Below are positions 1 through 6,659 of a stretch of DNA of 7,908 nt, piece by piece. A program made the position numbers and the translations under genes. This DNA comes from Acidobacteriota bacterium (GTDB taxonomy: Bacteria > Acidobacteriota > Polarisedimenticolia > Gp22-AA2): assembly GCA_027297005.1 (NCBI GenBank), contig JAPUIN010000063.1, positions 1 to 7,908 of the forward strand, written 5' to 3'. The notes below the pieces were generated by a model that was given only the letters and a program-made list of their open reading frames with translations, did not search any database and was not told where the DNA came from. The stretch's first letter is position 1, and each line of letters starts with the position of its first letter.

Positions 1-779
1 ATGAGATTGAGACTGTGCCGGGTGTGGGTCAGAAAGAGATGGTGCCCGGTCCTCGCGATCGTCCGCAATCGCATCTGCGGGTACCTATCGGGGAGGTGTC
101 TGATCTGGGCGAGGGGGGCGACGGAGTCCTGCTCGCCGTGAATCAGCAGAATGGGGATCGACGGCACGGAAGGAAGTATTCGATCCACCTGGTAGGAAAG
201 AAGACAGTGTTCAAGTGTGGAGGTCAGTGACTTGAAGGTGAACTTGTGGCTGTCGATCAGGACCGACAACGGAAAACGGAACATATAGCGCAGGGTCAGT
301 TCCAGGCCGGATCGCTTCAGCTGCCTGAGCGTCTCCTTCAGCGAGTGCTCATTAAGAAGACGACGGTAGTAAGGCGACCCGTGCCAGAAGATCTCGTGCG
401 CGGTCGCGGGGTCGGTGTAACGCGGGAGACTGAAGAGGACCATGCGCTGCAGGTGGTCACCGTGCCGGGCCGCATACTCGAGGGCGATCAGGCTGCCGAG
501 TGAGTGCGCCACGATGATGAGCGGACGATCTGCGATCCCGCGGCGTTCAATAAAGCCCCGGACGCTGTCACGGAACAGATCGATCGTATACTCGAGATGT
601 GGCTTGGGCGACAATCCGAACCCTAGGAGATCGGGAAGAAGCAGATGGTAGTCCGCAGCGAGGGAGCGGACCTTGCGATCCCAGTAACGGCTGGACCCGA
701 TGATTCCGTGAAGAAAGAGTATGGTGGGTTGGTGCCCCTCTCCCCGCTCGACAAAATGAAGATCTGCATGTGATTCCAT
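1..779 (-). CDS. Alpha/beta-fold hydrolase, 3' end cut by the window edge
   Basis: Reading the minus strand from ATG at 779 gives 259 open codons with no stop before base 1, so the C-terminus is missing. The start is supported by an AGGGGA SD (790-785) five bases upstream. The fold is clear: an oxyanion-hole motif LFLHGIIGSSRYW at residues 21-33, LPDLLGFGLS at 48-57, the nucleophile elbow AHSLGS with Ser93, then an insertion at about 119-200 that would form the lid, the acid motif HGEQD with Asp218, and GHH with the catalytic His probably His246. The full Ser-Asp-His triad is therefore present, and only the last helix is likely to be lost. No signal peptide is seen, so it is probably cytoplasmic. 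The family includes esterases, C-C bond hydrolases, haloalkane dehalogenases and iminopeptidases; the sequence does not fix the substrate. The gene is divergent from glyA, so a functional link is not implied. Confidence 0.88.
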   Translation of the reverse strand, partial: MESHADLHFVERGEGHQPTILFLHGIIGSSRYWDRKVRSLAADYHLLLPDLLGFGLSPKPHLEYTIDLFRDSVRGFIERRGIADRPLIIVAHSLGSLIALEYAARHGDHLQRMVLFSLPRYTDPATAHEIFWHGSPYYRRLLNEHSLKETLRQLKRSGLELTLRYMFRFPLSVLIDSHKFTFKSLTSTLEHCLLSYQVDRILPSVPSIPILLIHGEQDSVAPLAQIRHLPDRYPQMRLRTIARTGHHLFLTHTRHSLNL

Positions 780-869
780 GTTGGTCCCCTGAGAGCCGTC
801 TGGCGTAGCGCATGATAGCATGCCGCATTCGCGCCTCCAGGAGCACGACGTCACCATGCGGGACGCGAG

Positions 870-899
870 TTGATCCGGTCGGAGAGGGTGGCCTATCAT
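870..899 (+). promoter_or_regulatory. Candidate sigma-70 promoter for glyA
   Basis: TTGATC at 870-875 (4 of 6 matches to TTGACA) and TATCAT at 894-899 (5 of 6 to TATAAT) are separated by 18 bases. Transcription would start near 906, giving an untranslated leader of about 170 bases before glyA. This is a match by eye in GC-rich sequence, and the real start could lie nearer the gene. Confidence 0.4.
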
Positions 900-1022
900 C
901 GCGGTCTCGGATTTCGCGGCGATGGTGCCAACCCTCCCCCCCGAGACGGTCGTCCGCAGATCAAGCCACGTCGTGGGCGCAGGGTGAACCCCGCACGGCA
1001 CCGCAGCGGTGCGGCATCTGGT

Positions 1023-1061
1023 GGGGATCAGGTGACCATCTTGAGTGGTCGCCGGGGATCA
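1023..1061 (+). repeat. Hairpin flanked by perfect 8-base direct repeats in the glyA leader
   Basis: GGGGATCA occurs at 1023-1030 and again at 1054-1061. The space between is filled exactly by an 8-base-pair inverted repeat, GGTGACCA (1031-1038) with TGGTCGCC (1046-1053). The loop is 7 bases, and the stem has one G-U wobble in RNA and is otherwise fully paired. The second repeat ends 7 bases before the AGGAG of glyA. GGTGA (1031-1035) could instead pair with TCACC (1059-1063), so two exclusive folds are possible. A role in glyA translation or mRNA stability is inference. Confidence 0.55.
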
Positions 1062-1079
1062 CCGGACCAGGAGAGGCCC

Positions 1080-2348
1080 ATGCAGGAGAAAGATGTGCTG
1101 CAGGCAGTGAGAGAGGTCGATCCCGAAGTTGCGGCCGCCATCGAAGCCGAGGTCGAGCGCCAGGAGGAGACGCTCGTCCTCATTGCGTCCGAGAACTTCG
1201 CCTCGCGAGCGGTTCTCGAAGCAATGGGCTCAGTGTTCACCAACAAGTATGCTGAGGGGTATCCGGGCCGGCGTTACTACAGCGGGTGTGAGCACAGCGA
1301 TACGGTCGAGCGATTGGCGATCGAACGGGCACTTGCATTGTTCGGGGCGGAGCATGCCAACGTCCAGCCGCACTCGGGCTCGCAGGCCAACATGGCCGTC
1401 TACCTGGCTTCACTCAAGCCTGGCGACACCATCCTGGGTATGGATCTCTCCCACGGCGGGCACCTCACACATGGCCATCCGATCAACTTCTCGGGAAGGT
1501 ATTTCCGCGTCGTGCCGTACCGCGTTGATCGGGAGACCGAACGGATCGATTACGATGCCCTCGAAGTACTTGCGCGCGAGCACCGTCCGAAGATGATCGT
1601 GGTCGGCGCCAGCGCCTACGCGCGGATCATTGATTACGAGCGGGTCAGGCGAATCGCTGACGGGGCGGAGGCACTGGTGCTCGCCGATATCGCTCATGTC
1701 GCCGGGCTCATCGCTGCCGGGCTGCATCCGAACCCTGTGCCGTATGCCGACTTCGTCACGACGACCACGCACAAGACGTTGCGGGGGCCGAGGGGTGCCA
1801 TCATCCTCTGCAAGAATCGCTTCGGGAAAGCGGTCGACAGCGCCGTGTTCCCCGGCACCCAGGGGGGTCCGCTGGTGCACATGATCGCGGCCAAGGCCAT
1901 CGCCTTCAAGGAGGCGATGAGCGACTCCTTCCGTGCCGATCAGCAGCGAACCATCGAGAATGCGTCAGTCCTCGCCGCCGGTCTCGCCGAGGGTGGACTG
2001 CGCATCGTCTCCGGAGGGACCGACACGCATCTCTTTCTCGTTGATCTCAGGCCGCGAAAGCTGACCGGCAAGGTGGTCGAGCAAAGGCTGGAGCGGGTCG
2101 GAATCGCACTGAACAAGAACACCATCCCGTTCGATCCCGAGAAGCCGACGATTTGCAGTGGAGTCCGAATCGGTACACCGGCCGTCACGACACGGGGGAT
2201 GGGACCGGAGGAGATGCGGCAGATCGCGGCATGGATCCTCGAAACGCTTGCGGGGGAGCCGGACGACAGGAAAGAGTCCGACATCCGGGATCGGGTGCGC
2301 AGGTTGTGCGGGAGGTTTCCGTTCTATCCTTGGCTCCGACCGCGCTAG
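1080..2348 (+). CDS. glyA: Serine hydroxymethyltransferase (glycine hydroxymethyltransferase)
   Basis: This PLP enzyme interconverts serine plus tetrahydrofolate with glycine plus 5,10-methylene-tetrahydrofolate, the main entry of one-carbon units for purine, thymidylate and methionine synthesis; it is cytosolic. The protein has 422 residues, close to the E. coli length of 417. Signatures in order are ASENF at 36-40, [13 protein letters not shown] at 57-69, the cofactor region [10 protein letters not shown] at 123-132, Asp203 and His206 in [10 protein letters not shown], the Schiff-base lysine Lys232 in [21 protein letters not shown] at 257-264, and the usual C-terminus with LCGRFPFY near 409-416. 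No key residue appears to be missing. The start at 1080 is chosen because family similarity begins there and AGGAG (1069-1073) lies six bases upstream; the open frame back to 870 is not SHMT-like. It lies upstream of polA on the same strand, without a clear terminator between. Confidence 0.97.
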   Translation: MQEKDVLQAVREVDPEVAAAIEAEVERQEETLVLIASENFASRAVLEAMGSVFTNKYAEGYPGRRYYSGCEHSDTVERLAIERALALFGAEHANVQPHSGSQANMAVYLASLKPGDTILGMDLSHGGHLTHGHPINFSGRYFRVVPYRVDRETERIDYDALEVLAREHRPKMIVVGASAYARIIDYERVRRIADGAEALVLADIAHVAGLIAAGLHPNPVPYADFVTTTTHKTLRGPRGAIILCKNRFGKAVDSAVFPGTQGGPLVHMIAAKAIAFKEAMSDSFRADQQRTIENASVLAAGLAEGGLRIVSGGTDTHLFLVDLRPRKLTGKVVEQRLERVGIALNKNTIPFDPEKPTICSGVRIGTPAVTTRGMGPEEMRQIAAWILETLAGEPDDRKESDIRDRVRRLCGRFPFYPWLRPR

Positions 2349-2422
2349 GAACCTGTCCGGGTATGGCGTCGGGCCGCGCACATGGGCTTGCGAAGCAGAG
2401 CCTAAGGAGCGCGGAGGAGGCG

Positions 2423-2482
2423 ATGAAAATCCATCTTCGACGGCGTGCGACGGCGCCGGATCTTCGTGAGCGTCATCGATGA
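2423..2482 (+). CDS. Possible 19-residue leader peptide upstream of the small ORF
   Basis: ATG at 2423 follows a strong SD, GGAGGAGG, within the 10 bases upstream, and opens a 19-codon, Arg-rich frame (MKIHLRRRATAPDLRERHR). Its TGA overlaps the ATG of the next small ORF as ATGA (2479-2482), the usual layout for translational coupling. No family is recognised. It may be a short leader ORF, or the true N-terminus of the following ORF split by a frameshift or sequencing error, or chance. The strong SD and the overlap are the only support. The 74 bases between the glyA stop and this ATG hold nothing I can name. Confidence 0.28.
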   Translation: MKIHLRRRATAPDLRERHR

Positions 2483-2679
2483 ACCCGGAACCGGAACTTG
2501 CACAGTGGTGGCAGTGCATGAACGCGGTGCGCCGGCGGTTGAGGCGCGGTGTGGTCCATCGGGATAAGCACGAACGGCTGCTCGCACGGTTGCTGTGGGC
2601 CCCACTGCTGCGGTTGATCAGGCCGGGGCGCGTTGGCGACGCGCGCCGTGCCGCCGAACGCGCAGTTGACCTGGACTGA
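2479..2679 (+). CDS. Hypothetical small basic protein between glyA and polA
   Basis: This is a 66-codon frame with no family that I recognise. The product is very rich in Arg and Leu. It has a Trp pair near residues 10-11 and an amphipathic-looking stretch at about 31-47 (HERLLARLLWAPLLRLI), and it ends acidic (VDLD). Third codon positions are mostly G or C, like the flanking genes. The ATG at 2479 has only a poor SD but overlaps the stop of the preceding 19-codon frame, so coupling could supply initiation. A second ATG at 2518 is an alternative start, preceded by a GGTGG. The stop sits directly at the polA SD (GGAGGAG, 2681-2687), which suits an operon. It could equally be a chance ORF in GC-rich sequence; there is no homology evidence either way. 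Confidence 0.38.
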   Translation: MNPEPELAQWWQCMNAVRRRLRRGVVHRDKHERLLARLLWAPLLRLIRPGRVGDARRAAERAVDLD

Positions 2680-2695
2680 AGGAGGAGTTCCGGGA

Positions 2696-5407
2696 ATGCC
2701 CCCCCGCATCGACCCGGAGAAGACCCTGTTCCTCGTCGACGGGACGAGCAATATCTTTCGTGCATTCTTCGCCATCCGCGACCTCAGCACCAGCAGGGGA
2801 TTCCCGACCAACGCCGTCTACGGCTTCACGACCATGCTGCGCAAGCTGCTGCGCGATCAGAACCCGCGTCTGCTTGCCGTTGCGTTCGATGTGGCGGAGC
2901 CGACCTTCCGACACGAAGTCTACGCCGACTACAAGGCCAATCGACCTGAGACGCCCGACGATCTGGTGATCCAGATCCCTTATGTCAAGCAGGTCTGCCG
3001 GGTTCTCGGCGTGCCGATCATGGAGATGGCCGGCTACGAGGCCGACGACCTGATCGGCACCCTCGCCGATCGAGGCAGGCGCGAGGGAAGGCCGGTCGTC
3101 ATCGTCGCATCCGACAAGGACCTTCTGCAGCTGGTTGGAGGCGGAGTGCTCGTCTATAACCCCGTCAAGGATTTGCTGCTGGACGAAGAGGGAGTGGAGA
3201 CCATCTTCGGCGTCCGTCCGGCACAGGTCCGGGACGTCCTGGCGCTGGCCGGGGACTCCTCGGACAACATCCCGGGCGTCCCGGGCATCGGGGACAAGGG
3301 TGCGCGCGATCTGATCCGCCGGTACGGCGATCTCGAAACCCTGCTGAGCCGGGCAGACACGGTTCAACGGAAGAGCTATCGTGAGGGGCTCCAGAACCAC
3401 GCCGACTCCGCACGGTTAAGTCGTGAACTCGCAACGATTCGTCTCGACGTCCCGATAGCGCTCGAGCCTTCGGCGCTCCTGGTGGAGCGCCCCGACGATC
3501 CCGCGGCGCACGCGCTGTTCCTGGATCTCGAATTCCATTCGCTGGCTGAGGAGTTCACGTCCCAGGTCGTGCTGCCGGAGGGAAGCCACTCGATCATCCT
3601 GAGCGCTGCCGAGCTTCAGGGAGCGATCGAGCGCCTCTCGAGCCGGGGCCTGTGCGCCATTCAACTCCTGCGCGATCACCCCGAACCGGCACGCGCCGGC
3701 ATCATCGGCGTGGCCCTTTCGGGCCCGAACGGATCCGATACCTGCTACATCCCGATCGCGCACCGCGTGCTGGACGCCCCGGCGCAGATCGCGGAGAGGG
3801 AAGTGCTCGATCGACTCGGGCCATTGCTGACCGGTGAAGTTCGACGCCTGGGGCACGATGTCAAGAGAGACACGATCCTTCTGAAGCGGAGAGGGATACG
3901 GGTTGATCAGTTCGCATTCGACACCATGATCGCAAGCTATCTCCTCAACCCGTCGCGGCGGAACCACGGGCTGGAGACGGTGGCACAGGACATGGCCGGA
4001 CTGAGCGTCCCCACGTTCGCGTCACTCCAGGGGAAAGGGGCGCGGGCCGTACCTCTCAACGAGATCGCGATCGAACAGGTCGCCGCGGTCGCCTGCGCGC
4101 GTGCGGCCGCCGTGACGACGATCGTGGATCGCCTCGAGGATCGCCTCGAGGCAGACGATCTGACCTCCCTGCTCGTCGATCTCGAAATGCCGCTCGCCAC
4201 CGTGCTCGCCGAGATGGAGTTGAACGGAGTCGGCATCGACCCTGACTTTCTGGGTGGACTGTCCAGTCGCTGGGAGGAGGAACTCACCAGCCTGACGGCG
4301 GAGATCCACTCCCTGGCGGGGGGGGCGTTCAACATCAACTCCCCCAAGCAGCTCGGGGAAGTCCTTTTTGGTAAGCTGGGGCTGCGGCCCGGCAAGAAGA
4401 CCCAGAAGACGCGCTCGCTCTCGACAGGTGTCGAGGTTCTCGAGGAGCTGTCGCTCTCCCACGAACTCCCTCGCAAGATCCTGGAATATCGGAGCCTGCA
4501 GAAGCTGAAGTCGACTTATGTCGACACGCTGCCCGGGCTCGTCCACCCTGATACCGGACGTGTGCACACATCGTTCAACCAGACCGTTGCCGCGACGGGG
4601 CGGCTGAGCAGCAGCGATCCCAATCTTCAGAACATTCCGATTCGAACCGAACGAGGACGTCAGATCCGGCGAGCGTTCGTCCCGACTTCCGGGTGCGTGT
4701 TGCTGTCAGCCGACTACTCCCAGATCGAGCTCCGCGTGCTGGCTCATCTGTGCGGGGATCCGGCGTTGCTGCGCGCCTTTCACGACGGTGAGGACATTCA
4801 TCGCCGGACCGCGGCTGAGGTTTTCGGCGTGCATCCCGATCTGGTCAGCGACGAGATGCGGCGCCGGGCCAAGGCGGTCAATTTCGGCATCCTCTACGGT
4901 ATGGGGCCGCGACGGCTGGCCCGGGAACAGGGGATATCGTTCAAGGAGGCGACCCGGTTCATCGCGGAATACTTCGGCCGTTTCCCGAAGGTGAAGGCGT
5001 ACATCGATGCGACCGTGGCGCTCGCGGAGAGCGCAGGCCGCGTCCGCACGCTCCTACGCCGGATCCGCTACTTCCCGGAGATCAAGGGGGCCAATCGTGT
5101 TGCTCGCCAGCAGGCGATCCGCGCCGCGGTGAACACGACGATCCAGGGGTCGGCCGCGGACATCATCAAGGAGGCGATGGTCGTCCTGCAGAGGCGGCTG
5201 GTCGCGAGCGGCTCAGAGGCCCGGATGATCCTGCAGGTACACGACGAACTCGTTCTCGAGGTTCCCGAGAGGGATCTGGAGGGGATTGCGGCCCTCGTGC
5301 GCGAGGTGATGGTGACCGTGCATCTCCTCGATGTCCCTCTCGTCGTCGATCTGAAGGCGGGACCGAACTGGCTCGACATGGAACCCGTGCTCCGATCTCA
5401 AAACTGA
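2696..5407 (+). CDS. polA: DNA polymerase I with a degenerate proofreading domain
   Basis: Family A polymerase of 903 residues (E. coli 928), acting in Okazaki fragment maturation and repair synthesis. Start 2696 follows GGAGGAG (2681-2687), and homology begins there. The 5'-nuclease domain (about 1-290) keeps its acidic metal ligands: Asp15 in LVDGTSN, Asp65, Glu115/Asp117/Asp118 in YEADD, Asp140/Asp142 in SDKD, and Asp187/Asp190 before the helix-hairpin-helix GVPGIGDKGA. The middle domain (about 300-490) keeps the fold but not the exonuclease active site: the DxE of Exo I is absent (AIQLLRD near 321-327), Exo II reads GHDVKRD with Asp in place of Asn, and the Tyr and Asp of Exo III are both Ala (about 466 and 470). 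The polymerase domain is intact: TGRLSS at 634-639, motif A DYSQIELR with Asp673, the O-helix with Lys726, Phe730 and Tyr734, and motif C VHDE with His849 and Asp850. The enzyme is therefore expected to polymerise and to remove 5' flaps without proofreading, as Taq Pol I does. Confidence 0.97.
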   Translation: MPPRIDPEKTLFLVDGTSNIFRAFFAIRDLSTSRGFPTNAVYGFTTMLRKLLRDQNPRLLAVAFDVAEPTFRHEVYADYKANRPETPDDLVIQIPYVKQVCRVLGVPIMEMAGYEADDLIGTLADRGRREGRPVVIVASDKDLLQLVGGGVLVYNPVKDLLLDEEGVETIFGVRPAQVRDVLALAGDSSDNIPGVPGIGDKGARDLIRRYGDLETLLSRADTVQRKSYREGLQNHADSARLSRELATIRLDVPIALEPSALLVERPDDPAAHALFLDLEFHSLAEEFTSQVVLPEGSHSIILSAAELQGAIERLSSRGLCAIQLLRDHPEPARAGIIGVALSGPNGSDTCYIPIAHRVLDAPAQIAEREVLDRLGPLLTGEVRRLGHDVKRDTILLKRRGIRVDQFAFDTMIASYLLNPSRRNHGLETVAQDMAGLSVPTFASLQGKGARAVPLNEIAIEQVAAVACARAAAVTTIVDRLEDRLEADDLTSLLVDLEMPLATVLAEMELNGVGIDPDFLGGLSSRWEEELTSLTAEIHSLAGGAFNINSPKQLGEVLFGKLGLRPGKKTQKTRSLSTGVEVLEELSLSHELPRKILEYRSLQKLKSTYVDTLPGLVHPDTGRVHTSFNQTVAATGRLSSSDPNLQNIPIRTERGRQIRRAFVPTSGCVLLSADYSQIELRVLAHLCGDPALLRAFHDGEDIHRRTAAEVFGVHPDLVSDEMRRRAKAVNFGILYGMGPRRLAREQGISFKEATRFIAEYFGRFPKVKAYIDATVALAESAGRVRTLLRRIRYFPEIKGANRVARQQAIRAAVNTTIQGSAADIIKEAMVVLQRRLVASGSEARMILQVHDELVLEVPERDLEGIAALVREVMVTVHLLDVPLVVDLKAGPNWLDMEPVLRSQN
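4127..4150 (+). repeat. 12-base perfect tandem duplication inside polA
   Basis: GATCGCCTCGAG is repeated head to tail with no mismatch and in frame, encoding DRLE twice at residues 478-485. It lies at the junction between the degenerate exonuclease domain and the polymerase domain, where length change should be tolerated. Perfect identity at the base level suggests a recent slippage event, or simple chance. Confidence 0.75.
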
Positions 5408-5450
5408 AATTCCCCTTGAGCCGCAGGCATTTTTTGACGCCCCGCCGCGA

Positions 5451-5478
5451 TTGACACGCCTTTTTTTTTACTTAGATT
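5451..5478 (+). promoter_or_regulatory. Strong sigma-70 promoter with a T9 spacer tract, for the HD-GYP regulator
   Basis: A perfect -35 TTGACA (5451-5456) and a -10 TAGATT (5473-5478, 4 of 6) are separated by 16 bases. The spacer contains nine consecutive T (5461-5469), in a local AT-rich island within GC-rich DNA. The start point would be near 5485, giving a leader of about 70 bases before the ATG at 5555. This placement also argues against a TTG start at 5477 for the downstream gene, because that codon would lie inside the -10 region. Confidence 0.65.
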
Positions 5479-5554
5479 GATTTATGTTAGCGTGATTCAG
5501 GTGGGCGTGCGACGCCGATTCGCTCGAACCCGACCTGCCGCCGGAGCGACCTGC

Positions 5555-6658
5555 ATGGAGAAGCCGAGCCGAATCTTAGTGGTCGACGACGAGCAGGCCA
5601 TCCGAGACGTCCTGTCGGAGGGTCTCAGCGCGAGCGGCTACGACTGCGAGATCGCCTGTGATGGCATCGAGGCGCTGGACAAAATGCAGGGTAACGGATT
5701 CAATCTGGTGGTCAGCGACATCGACATGCCTGAGATGGATGGCGTCGCCCTCCTGCAGGAGATCAAGAAGATCCATCCCGATACTGAAGTGATCATGCTG
5801 ACCGGCGTCGTGGACGTCGACACGGCGATCAATTCAATCCGGCTCGGCGCGAACGATTACCTGACCAAGCCTTTCAACCTGGCGGAAGTGCGAATCACCG
5901 TCGCGCGAGCACTGGAGAAACGCCGTCTCATTCTGGAGAATCGCGAGTATCAGCGGCATCTCGAGACCAGGGTCCAGGAGCGGACCGCCGAGTTGCAGCG
6001 AAAGAATGACGAGGTCGAGGAGCTCTATCAGCGGATCGCGAATGCGTACCAGATGACCCTGGAGGCGCTGGCCACGGCGCTCGACACACGCGACAGCGAG
6101 ACCATGGGGCATTCACTGCGCGTTGCCGCCTATACGGCGCACATGGCCGAGCAGATGGGGATCAAGGGCTCCATGATGACTGATATTTACCGCGGGGCAC
6201 TGCTGCACGACTTCGGCAAGATCGGCGTGCCGGACGCCATCCTCCGCAAGCCGGGGAAGCTGACTCCTGAGGAATGGGTCGAAATGCGCAAGCATCCGGA
6301 GATTGGTTACCGGATCCTCCACGGTATCAATTTCCTGGAGAGCTCCCGTCAGATCGTGCTGAGCCACCAGGAGCGCTTCGACGGAACCGGCTATCCGCGC
6401 AACCTTAAGGGGGAGGAGATCCCGCTCGGAGCACGGATCTTCTGTGTCGCCGACACCCTCGACGCCATGACTTCCGATCGCGTCTACCGTAAAGCGCTGC
6501 CCTACGAAACGGCGCGCGCCGAGATCGAGAAGTACAGCGGCACGCAGTTTGATCCCGAGGTCGTGAAGATTTTTCTGAAGATCCCCAAGGAAGACTGGCT
6601 CCGCATCCAGCAGCGGGTGCTGGAGGGCGTCGCGGCGCGCCACGACTCCCCCCTCTAG
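5555..6658 (+). CDS. Response regulator with REC and HD-GYP domains, probable cyclic-di-GMP phosphodiesterase
   Basis: A protein of 367 residues with RpfG-like architecture. The REC domain (about 5-122) has the acidic pair Asp11/Asp12, phospho-acceptor Asp55 in SDIDMPEMDG, Thr83 in MLTG and Lys105 in TKP, so it should be phosphorylatable by a histidine kinase; none is in the window. A charged helix at about 115-165 (TRVQERTAELQRKNDEVEELY) looks like a coiled-coil signalling linker. The HD-GYP domain (about 165-360) has Glu182 and His186 (ETMGHS), the HD pair His218/Asp219 in LLHDFGKIGVPD, His247 in HPEIG, His271 and DGTGYP at 276-281, and Asp300 in VADTLDAMTSDR. The family hydrolyses cyclic-di-GMP, affecting motility, biofilm and virulence-type traits. 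One oddity is that the usual HHE before DGxGYP is HQE (Gln272). Start 5555 has GGAG (5543-5546) eight bases upstream and begins where REC similarity begins. The gene is cytoplasmic, has its own promoter and converges with the permease operon. Confidence 0.93.
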   Translation: MEKPSRILVVDDEQAIRDVLSEGLSASGYDCEIACDGIEALDKMQGNGFNLVVSDIDMPEMDGVALLQEIKKIHPDTEVIMLTGVVDVDTAINSIRLGANDYLTKPFNLAEVRITVARALEKRRLILENREYQRHLETRVQERTAELQRKNDEVEELYQRIANAYQMTLEALATALDTRDSETMGHSLRVAAYTAHMAEQMGIKGSMMTDIYRGALLHDFGKIGVPDAILRKPGKLTPEEWVEMRKHPEIGYRILHGINFLESSRQIVLSHQERFDGTGYPRNLKGEEIPLGARIFCVADTLDAMTSDRVYRKALPYETARAEIEKYSGTQFDPEVVKIFLKIPKEDWLRIQQRVLEGVAARHDSPL

Positions 6659-6659
6659 G

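Larger units (their letters stand above)
780..1079. other. Divergent intergenic region upstream of hydrolase and glyA
   Basis: This 300-base stretch separates two divergent starts. Towards the hydrolase, a minus-strand TATCAT (817-812) is a possible -10 element, but no good -35 lies 15-19 bases upstream, so that promoter is weakly supported. Towards glyA there is a better promoter candidate at 870-899, then a leader of about 170 bases with several inverted repeats (904-910/941-947, 966-969/973-976, 998-1003/1007-1012, 1031-1038/1046-1053). The glyA frame stays open back to an ATG at 870, but that extension is Arg- and Pro-rich, has no SHMT similarity and lacks a good SD, so I treat it as non-coding. 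I could not match the leader to a riboswitch class I know, including the glycine class. Confidence 0.6.

Noticed and set aside
568..846. Minus-strand 92-codon frame at 568-846
   Set aside because: It is a shifted frame over the alpha/beta hydrolase, whose frame carries the oxyanion and Ser motifs in the same bases.
870..1079. Extension of the glyA frame by 70 codons upstream of the ATG at 1080
   Set aside because: The extension is Arg/Pro/Gly-rich with no SHMT similarity. The family N-terminus and a good SD coincide with 1080, and the extension would overlay the candidate promoter and leader hairpins.
2633..2695. Upstream ATG for polA at 2633
   Set aside because: The Pol I N-terminus begins with the residues after 2696, which has a strong SD. 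The extra 21 residues would overlie the small ORF and the SD.
2349..2695. nrdR, a common neighbour of glyA
   Set aside because: No zinc-ribbon CPxC pair or ATP-cone sequence is visible in any frame of this interval.
2618..4567. Long open frames on the minus strand opposite polA (2618-3400, 3416-3967, 4022-4567)
   Set aside because: They lie entirely over a gene with strong family evidence. Their products are low-complexity Arg/Ser/Asp-rich sequence without recognisable motifs, typical of antisense frames in GC-rich DNA.
5408..5450. Possible intrinsic terminator after polA, GCCGCAGGC followed by T6
   Set aside because: The stem is only three base pairs and cannot be extended, so the T run alone is not good evidence for a terminator.
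5477..5554. TTG start at 5477 for the REC/HD-GYP protein
   Set aside because: The TTG lies within the -10 region of the promoter, so it would not be transcribed. The added residues are not REC-like, and the ATG at 5555 has an SD.
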